Shown here: one piece after another, positions 59,051 to 64,000 of the stretch
Numbering within the stretch: the stretch's first letter is position 1
How the letters are laid out: each line of letters opens with the position of its first letter
Source of the DNA: Salinicoccus halitifaciens
GTDB taxonomy: Bacteria > Bacillota > Bacilli > Staphylococcales > Salinicoccaceae
Direction: 5' to 3'
Assembly: GCF_021026095.1 (NCBI RefSeq)
Contig: NZ_JAJNCU010000001.1
Span: forward strand, 248,001-312,000
Length of the DNA stretch: 64,000 nt
Position numbers and translations under genes: made by a program
The notes under the pieces: generated by a model
Seen by the model: only the letters and a program-made list of their open reading frames with translations
Told to the model about the DNA's origin: nothing
Databases searched by the model: none

Positions 59051-60814
59051 ATGAAAGAACAATTATCCTGGAAAGTGGGCGGACAGCAGGGTGAAGGGAT
59101 CGAGTCGACAGGTGAGATATTCTCAACGACACTCAACCGGCTCGGTTATCACCTCTACAGCTACCGTCATTTCTCCAGTCGTATAAAAGGTGGACACACC
59201 AACAACAACGTCCGGATTTCAGTCGATGAAGTCCGGTCGGTGGATGATAATATAGATATTCTCGTTGCATTCGACCAGCAGACGATCGATGTGAACAGCC
59301 ACGAGCTTTATGCCGGCGGCATTATTTTAGCGGATTCGAAATTCAACCCGACCGTGGATGAATCGCTTGATGTGGTCCTTGTGGATATCCCATTTACGGA
59401 AATCGCAAAAGAGCAGGGCAGCCAGCTGATGAAGAACATGGTCGCGATCGGCGCAAGCGCAAGGCTCATGAAACTGCCGATGGAGCCGTTCAAGGATATG
59501 ATCCATACGATGTTCATCAGAAAAGGCGAGGAGATTGTGGAGAGCAACCATAACGCACTCCGTCTCGGCTACGAAGCGATGGATGAAAAATTCTCGTATA
59601 TGAACATCACCAATGATTTCGAGCTTGCGCCGTCGGATGGCAAGGAAAGGCTGTATCTGATCGGCAACGATGCGATCGGCTTCGGTGCCGTCAATGCCGG
59701 CGTGCGCTTCATGCCGGCGTATCCGATCACGCCTGCCAGTGAAATCATGGAATACATGATCAAGCACCTTCCGAAACTCGGCGGCACGGTCATCCAGACC
59801 GAGGATGAAATCGCGGCGGTGACGATGGCGATCGGATCGAACTATGCAGGGGCGAGGAGCTTCACGGCATCGGCAGGACCGGGCCTGTCCCTCATGATGG
59901 AATCCATCGGCCTCTCCGGCATGACGGAAACTCCCCTCGTCATCGTCAACACGATGCGCGGCGGCCCGTCGACGGGGCTCCCGACGAAACAGGAGCAGGC
60001 GGATTTGAACCAGATGATCTACGGGACGCACGGCGACATCCCGAAAATCGTCCTGGCGCCGTCCGACGTTGAAGATGCTTTTTATTCCACAATAGATGCA
60101 TTCAACCTCGCGGAATACTACCAGGTGCCGGTGATCCTGCTGTCGGACCTTCAGATGTCGCTCGGCAAGCAGACATCCGATCCGTTCGATTTGTCCCGGG
60201 TGGAGATCAACCGCGGGAAGACGATCCTTGAGGATATAGAGCGTGATGAAGATGATCAGGATTATTTTGAAAGATACGGCGACAGTGATGACGGCATATC
60301 CGCGCGTCCGATACCCGGCCTGAAGGGCGGCATCCACCATGTGACGGGCGTCGAACACAGCCCGACGGGGACACCGAGTGAAACGGCTGAAAACCGTCAG
60401 GTCATGATGGAGAAGCGGATGCGCAAGCTTGAGAACTTCGTCATGAAGGAGCCGTTCAAAGTGACCGGCGAAAAAGAGAGCGAACTGCTCGTCATCAGTT
60501 TCTTAAGCGTGAACGGCGTCGCAGGCGAAGCAATCCGGAGATTCGACCCGGACATCGTCGGCAACATCACGCATGTCCAGCTGAAGCAGCTGCATCCATT
60601 CCCGGCTGAAGCGTTGTATCCGTATCTGGACGGAGCAAAAGAAGTGCTCGTCATCGAGCAGAACTACAGCGCTCAGCTCTTCAACATCGTCAAGATGAAC
60701 TATCATATGCACTCCAAGATGAAATCCTTCACGAAATATAATGGCACACCGTTTAAACCGAATGAGATTGAGAAATATATACAGTCGATCTTAAAGATAA
60801 AGGAAGTTTTATAA
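59051..60814 (+). CDS. korA: 2-oxoacid:ferredoxin oxidoreductase, alpha (fused gamma-alpha) subunit
   Basis: With KorB this enzyme oxidises a 2-oxoacid, most likely 2-oxoglutarate, to the acyl-CoA and passes electrons to ferredoxin. The 587-residue protein fuses an N-terminal gamma domain (about 1-190, VGGQQGEGIESTGEIF and SRIKGGHTNN) to the alpha domain (from about 200, PAYPITPASEIMEYM, and later GPSTGLPTKQEQADL). A linker near 395-450 is rich in Asp and Glu. The ATG follows AGGAGGC. korAB next to ymdB matches Staphylococcus. Confidence 0.94.
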   Translation: MKEQLSWKVGGQQGEGIESTGEIFSTTLNRLGYHLYSYRHFSSRIKGGHTNNNVRISVDEVRSVDDNIDILVAFDQQTIDVNSHELYAGGIILADSKFNPTVDESLDVVLVDIPFTEIAKEQGSQLMKNMVAIGASARLMKLPMEPFKDMIHTMFIRKGEEIVESNHNALRLGYEAMDEKFSYMNITNDFELAPSDGKERLYLIGNDAIGFGAVNAGVRFMPAYPITPASEIMEYMIKHLPKLGGTVIQTEDEIAAVTMAIGSNYAGARSFTASAGPGLSLMMESIGLSGMTETPLVIVNTMRGGPSTGLPTKQEQADLNQMIYGTHGDIPKIVLAPSDVEDAFYSTIDAFNLAEYYQVPVILLSDLQMSLGKQTSDPFDLSRVEINRGKTILEDIERDEDDQDYFERYGDSDDGISARPIPGLKGGIHHVTGVEHSPTGTPSETAENRQVMMEKRMRKLENFVMKEPFKVTGEKESELLVISFLSVNGVAGEAIRRFDPDIVGNITHVQLKQLHPFPAEALYPYLDGAKEVLVIEQNYSAQLFNIVKMNYHMHSKMKSFTKYNGTPFKPNEIEKYIQSILKIKEVL

Positions 60815-61681
60815 ATGGCGACATTCAAAGATTTCAGGAACAACATCAAACCCAACTGGTGTCCGGGCTGCGGCGACTTCAGCGTGCAGGCGGCCATCCA
60901 GAAAGCCTGTGCAGGGAACGGCCTTGAGCCGGATGAGCTCGCTGTCATCACCGGCATCGGCTGCAGCGGCCGCTTGAGCGGCTACATCAAGTCCTACGGC
61001 TTCCATGCGACACACGGACGCAGCCTGCCTGTGGCGCAGGGCGTCAAGATGGCGAATAAAGATCTCACGGTCATCGCTTCCGGCGGTGACGGTGACGGTT
61101 TCGCAATCGGCATGGGCCACACGGTGCACGCCCTGAAGCGTAACATCGACATCACTTACATCGTCATGGACAATCAGATCTACGGCCTGACGAAAGGCCA
61201 GACGAGCCCGTCCTCTTCCAAAGGTTTCGTCACGAAGTCCACGCCGAAGGGCTCGCTCGAACAGCCGATCCAGCCGATCAAGACGGCACTTGCGAGCGGT
61301 GCGACATTCGTCGCCCAAAGTGTCAGCTCAGACATCAAGGAACTGACGTCGATCATCCAGCAGGCGATCAGCCATAAGGGCTTCAGCTTCGTGAACGTCT
61401 TCAGCCCGTGCGTCACCTACAATAAGGTGAACACGTACGACTGGTTCAAGGAGAACCTGATTCCGATTGCGGATTTTGAAGGGTATGACGTCCATGATGC
61501 GAACTCTGCGATGAACACCATCATGGAGAACGACGGATTGCTGAAGGGCATCATCTATCATAATCCGGATGCACCTTCATATGAGGAGCAGCTCGGGGAA
61601 TACAATGACGAGCCGCTGATCTCGCGTGAAATGCGTCTTGAGCGCAGCACTTTCGATGATATGATGGCTGAATTCAAATAA
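60815..61681 (+). CDS. korB: 2-oxoacid:ferredoxin oxidoreductase, beta subunit
   Basis: The beta subunit (288 residues) binds thiamine diphosphate. The cofactor motif GDGDGFAIGMGH begins near 91 and is followed by the NQIYGLTKGQTSPSS segment. The Cys in WCPGCGDF near the start and in CSGR are typical; there is no extra ferredoxin domain, so an external ferredoxin is needed. The start ATG comes directly after the korA stop. Together with sucCD it gives a route from 2-oxoglutarate to succinate. Confidence 0.95.
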   Translation: MATFKDFRNNIKPNWCPGCGDFSVQAAIQKACAGNGLEPDELAVITGIGCSGRLSGYIKSYGFHATHGRSLPVAQGVKMANKDLTVIASGGDGDGFAIGMGHTVHALKRNIDITYIVMDNQIYGLTKGQTSPSSSKGFVTKSTPKGSLEQPIQPIKTALASGATFVAQSVSSDIKELTSIIQQAISHKGFSFVNVFSPCVTYNKVNTYDWFKENLIPIADFEGYDVHDANSAMNTIMENDGLLKGIIYHNPDAPSYEEQLGEYNDEPLISREMRLERSTFDDMMAEFK

Positions 61682-61692
61682 GATTCATGACC

Positions 61693-61719
61693 GCCCGGGC
61701 AGAGACCCGGGCTTTTTTA
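61693..61719 (+). terminator. Terminator after korB
   Basis: GCCCGGG-CAGAGA-CCCGGGC followed by TTTTTTA. Confidence 0.9.
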
Positions 61720-61932
61720 TGCCTGAAATCGATTTTTACGGCATATGAAAACATTTACATTGTGGTTTTGTGAAAAAAAACATTAGAAATTTTCAAATCC
61801 TATCTGATATATTGAGATAGTTGGTTTCTGGACGGAAGTTTTACACTCCCGTAATTTTATCGCTGTAATGATATTTTTGTTCACAGTATACAAATTAGAA
61901 CGCCAAAAATATTTTATTGGAGCGAAAAGATT
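61720..61932 (+). promoter_or_regulatory. AT-rich regulatory region before the MFS gene
   Basis: This 213-base gap is much more AT-rich than its flanks. The best promoter is TTTACA (61840-61845), 18 bases, TGTAAT (61864-61869). CTATCT and AGATAG, at about 61799-61820, form a 6-bp inverted repeat that might bind a regulator. I see no reading frame or RNA gene in it. Confidence 0.45.
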
Positions 61933-63384
61933 ATGGATTCTAAAGTACATGTTAAAGCGCCGAAATCCATGGCGCTGGTTTTAATGCTGGGTGCATTTAT
62001 AGGTCTATTCGGAGAAACGGCGCTGAATATGGCACTGACGGAAATTATGGCACAATTTGAAATCGGCGCCACGACAGCACAGTGGCTGACGACGGGGTAC
62101 CTGCTCACGCTCGCGATACTCGTGCCGGTATCTGCGCTGCTGATGAAATGGTTCACGACGAAGCAGCTGGTCATCGGCGGTCTTACGATATCACTGGTCG
62201 GGGCTTTATTTGCAGCGATGTCACTAAACTTCCCGATGCTCATGCTCGGGCGTGTCATCCAGGCTGTCGGAACGGGCATACTGCTTCCGGTGATGCTGAG
62301 TGTCGTCATGCTGATATTCCCGATCCATAAACGGGGCATGGTGATGGGCATCATGGGACTCGTCATCACGACAGCACCGGCGCTCGGTCCGACACTTTCA
62401 GGCATCATCATCAGCACGATGAGCTGGGAATGGATATTCTGGTTCAGCGCAGTCGTCTATGTCCTGATTACTCTGTATGCATTCACCGTCATTTCAAACG
62501 TTTCTGAAATCACGAAGCCGAAAATCGACCTTGCGTCCATTGTCCTGTCCACAGCAGGTTTCGGCGGGCTTGTGTTCGCACTGAGCACATTGGCCGAGCA
62601 GTCGATCACTGCACCGGTCGTTTTCATACCGCTGGTCATCGGTATCATTTCATTGATCGCCTTCGGAAGCAGGCAGCTGTCGATGGACCAGCCGATGGTG
62701 GACTTACGTGTCTTCAAGCGCCCGATGTTTTCGCTCGGGACACTGATCATGTTCTTAAGCATCCTGATCATCCTGTCCACTGCGATACTGCTGCCGCTTT
62801 ACTTGAAAGGCGCGTTGTTGTTCAGTGCAATGGCCGCAGGCCTTCTGATGCTGCCGGGCAACTTCATGAACTTCGTACTTTCCCCGGTGGTCGGTGGTTT
62901 ATTCGATAAGGTCGGACCGAGGAAGTTCATCATCACGGGATTCGTGCTGATCGTCATTGCGAACTTCAGCTTCCTTACGGTGCTTGCTGCGGATACTCCG
63001 GCATGGCAGATCGTCGTATCATTCATGATTCTGTTCGTCGGCCTTACGATGACGACGATGTCTGCACAGACGAACGCGATGAACCAGCTGACGCGGGATG
63101 TGTATGCGGACGGTTCAGCTGCGATGAACACGTTGAACCAGGTTGCAGGTGCGGTCGGTACGGCCGTTGCAATCACCGTGTTCACGATCGGGCAGAATAC
63201 ATTCATGGCGGGGAACGCCGCCGGCGCACCCCCTGAGATGATTGCAGCAGGTGTAAAATACGCATTCTACTTCATCACCGGCATTTCCATCTTCGGATTG
63301 ATCTGTGCGCTGTTCGTGAGGAACAGCATCGATCCATCCCCGGCGAAAACCGAAGCGGTTGAAGAGAAAGTTGCAGAGGCATAA
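61933..63384 (+). CDS. MFS multidrug efflux transporter, DHA2-like
   Basis: A 483-residue membrane protein with about 14 hydrophobic segments, as in the DHA2 (EmrB/QacA/LmrB) drug-proton antiporters. Supporting features are the QWLTTGYLLTLAILVPVSALL start of the fold, GRVIQAVGTGILLPV near 110, and the antiporter motif C in TTAPALGPTLSG near 158-169. The substrate cannot be read from sequence. The ATG follows TGGAGCG. It is transcribed alone, between two terminators. In Staphylococcus the korB neighbour is miaB-mutS, so this marks a change in gene order and possibly gain of the pump. Confidence 0.88.
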   Translation: MDSKVHVKAPKSMALVLMLGAFIGLFGETALNMALTEIMAQFEIGATTAQWLTTGYLLTLAILVPVSALLMKWFTTKQLVIGGLTISLVGALFAAMSLNFPMLMLGRVIQAVGTGILLPVMLSVVMLIFPIHKRGMVMGIMGLVITTAPALGPTLSGIIISTMSWEWIFWFSAVVYVLITLYAFTVISNVSEITKPKIDLASIVLSTAGFGGLVFALSTLAEQSITAPVVFIPLVIGIISLIAFGSRQLSMDQPMVDLRVFKRPMFSLGTLIMFLSILIILSTAILLPLYLKGALLFSAMAAGLLMLPGNFMNFVLSPVVGGLFDKVGPRKFIITGFVLIVIANFSFLTVLAADTPAWQIVVSFMILFVGLTMTTMSAQTNAMNQLTRDVYADGSAAMNTLNQVAGAVGTAVAITVFTIGQNTFMAGNAAGAPPEMIAAGVKYAFYFITGISIFGLICALFVRNSIDPSPAKTEAVEEKVAEA

Positions 63385-63394
63385 TTTATATGGA

Positions 63395-63427
63395 GCTCCA
63401 CCGGTTGAATCCGGTGGGGCTTTTTTT
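63395..63427 (+). terminator. Terminator after the MFS gene
   Basis: GCTCCACCGG pairs with CCGGTGGGGC (one T-G wobble) over TTGAAT, followed by TTTTTTT. Confidence 0.9.
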
Positions 63428-63524
63428 ATTTTACAGATTTCGGATTTTGGGGCGCAGAAATCGGATAACTGTCATGTTCTGAGGCAGAATTGGGAAAACC
63501 GGTGATTTATGAGTACAGAAATTG

Positions 63525-63565
63525 AATTGTTGCGATATGACAACAATTTGCATGCGGTTTACGAT
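63525..63565 (+). promoter_or_regulatory. Promoter and operator-like palindrome before the NERD gene
   Basis: AATTGTTG-N8-CAACAATT (63525-63548) is a perfect 8-bp inverted repeat, 16 bases centre to centre, of the size of a dimeric repressor site. ATGACA (63537-63542), 17 bases, TACGAT (63560-63565) is a plausible promoter whose -35 lies in the palindrome. Confidence 0.5.
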
Positions 63566-63587
63566 GGGGGAAAGGAGGGAGTTTCAT

Positions 63588-64000
63588 TTGAGGGAGAAGA
63601 CGAGGCGGCACCGGCAGCTTGAGATTTTGGATAAGCGTTATGAATTATCGGCTTTTGAAAAGGAGGAGCTGCAGAAACTTGAGGCGGGATATGAGGGGGA
63701 GCTGATTTTCGACGGCATATTGGAGGGGTTTATTCACGGGACGAACATTGTCCATTTGAAAGATTATAATTTTCATCCCGAGGTGGTCGATGCGCGGCTG
63801 CTGACCCGGCCTGAGGCGGAGGCGGCTCATGTGCAGATCGACAACGTGGTCATCGCAAAGGATTATCTCTACACTTTTGAAATAAAAAACTACAGCTTCG
63901 ATTTGCATCACAGGGATTCACAGTGGTTTTTCGACAATGGCGGTGAGTTTGCGGATCCCCTGGTCCAGGTCGTGAAGCAGCGCAGCATGATGGGGAAGCT
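63588..64000 (+). CDS. NERD-domain protein (3' truncated by window)
   Basis: The visible 137 residues fit the nuclease-related domain: a helical start, GYEGELIFDGI near 34-44, then QID (83-85) and FEIKNYSFD (97-105), which resemble the Asp and Glu-x-Lys of a PD-(D/E)xK nuclease core. NERD domains occur in predicted nucleases, sometimes in defence or plasmid loci; the real function here is unknown. The start is TTG at 63588 behind AAAGGAGGG; an ATG at 63564 is in frame but lacks a site. The gene is alone after an MFS gene and runs out of the window. Confidence 0.78.
   Translation, partial: MREKTRRHRQLEILDKRYELSAFEKEELQKLEAGYEGELIFDGILEGFIHGTNIVHLKDYNFHPEVVDARLLTRPEAEAAHVQIDNVVIAKDYLYTFEIKNYSFDLHHRDSQWFFDNGGEFADPLVQVVKQRSMMGK

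Noticed and set aside
59327-60358. Long open frame of 343 codons on the minus strand inside korA
   Set aside because: It is antisense to a clear gene, has a His- and Arg-rich composition expected from the complement, and has no ribosome site.
63432-63466. GATTTC/GAAATC inverted repeat after the MFS terminator
   Set aside because: Only six pairs with a long loop and no relation to a promoter or T run.
1-64000. CRISPR arrays, insertion sequences, tRNA or rRNA genes, prophage genes
   Set aside because: No regularly spaced repeats, transposase-like frames, tRNA-like folds or phage genes were seen on either strand; the segment is core chromosome.

Overview
The window reads as a chromosomal segment of a low-GC-lineage Firmicute of the Staphylococcaceae/Salinicoccaceae type. 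The order fabD-fabG-acpP-rnc-smc-ftsY-ylxM-ffh ... sucCD-dprA-topA-xerC-hslVU-codY-rpsB-tsf-pyrH-frr-uppS-cdsA-dxr-rseP-proS-polC-rimP-nusA ... recA-rny-ymdB-korAB is, from memory, that of the Staphylococcus core genome. The encoded CodY, XerC, TopA, ProS, RseP, RNase J2 and RNase Y resemble their S. aureus counterparts along their whole length. Base composition looks much more GC-rich by eye than Staphylococcus, which points to Salinicoccus or a close relative. This assignment is inference, because no search was run.

Layout. 1-8980: fatty-acid synthesis (fabD fragment, fabG, acpP), then rnc-smc-ftsY-ylxM-ffh (RNA processing, chromosome organisation, signal recognition particle). 9082-11359: rpsP-khpA-rimM-trmD-rplS. 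11467-16209: rbgA-rnhB, sucCD, dprA. 16317-22203: topA, then xerC-hslV-hslU-codY. 22354-25476: rpsB-tsf-pyrH-frr. 25597-35589: one long run uppS-cdsA-dxr-rseP-proS-polC. 35709-42611: rimP-nusA-ylxR-ylxQ-infB-rbfA-truB-ribF-rpsO. 42718-46786: an RNA-decay cassette of pnp, an unknown 85-residue gene and rnjB. 46844-56068: ftsK, the ymfF-ymfH-ymfI-ymfK-rodZ-pgsA group and recA. 56207-61681: rny, one small leftward gene, ymdB and korAB. 61933-64000: an MFS efflux pump and the start of a NERD-domain gene.

Nearly everything is rightward and tightly packed. No gap exceeds about 250 bases. I see no tRNA, rRNA, insertion sequence, prophage or CRISPR array. The genes serve translation and ribosome assembly, RNA turnover (RNase III, PNPase, RNase J2, RNase Y), chromosome biology (SMC, TopA, XerC, FtsK, RecA, DprA), envelope precursor synthesis (UppS, CdsA, Dxr, PgsA, RodZ) and the 2-oxoglutarate to succinate step (KorAB, SucCD).

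The less ordinary parts are these: the unknown gene coupled by overlaps to both pnp and rnjB; an apparent LexA box built into a terminator hairpin before recA; absence of trmFO and cinA from their usual positions; an unclear, possibly non-AUG, xerC start; several ribosomal-protein leaders and a probable attenuator before rimP; and the end of conserved synteny after korB, where an efflux pump and an operator-bearing NERD gene appear. I found no clear new multi-gene system. The pnp-orf85-rnjB cassette is the best candidate for an undescribed component, and the NERD gene may open an accessory region that continues past the window.
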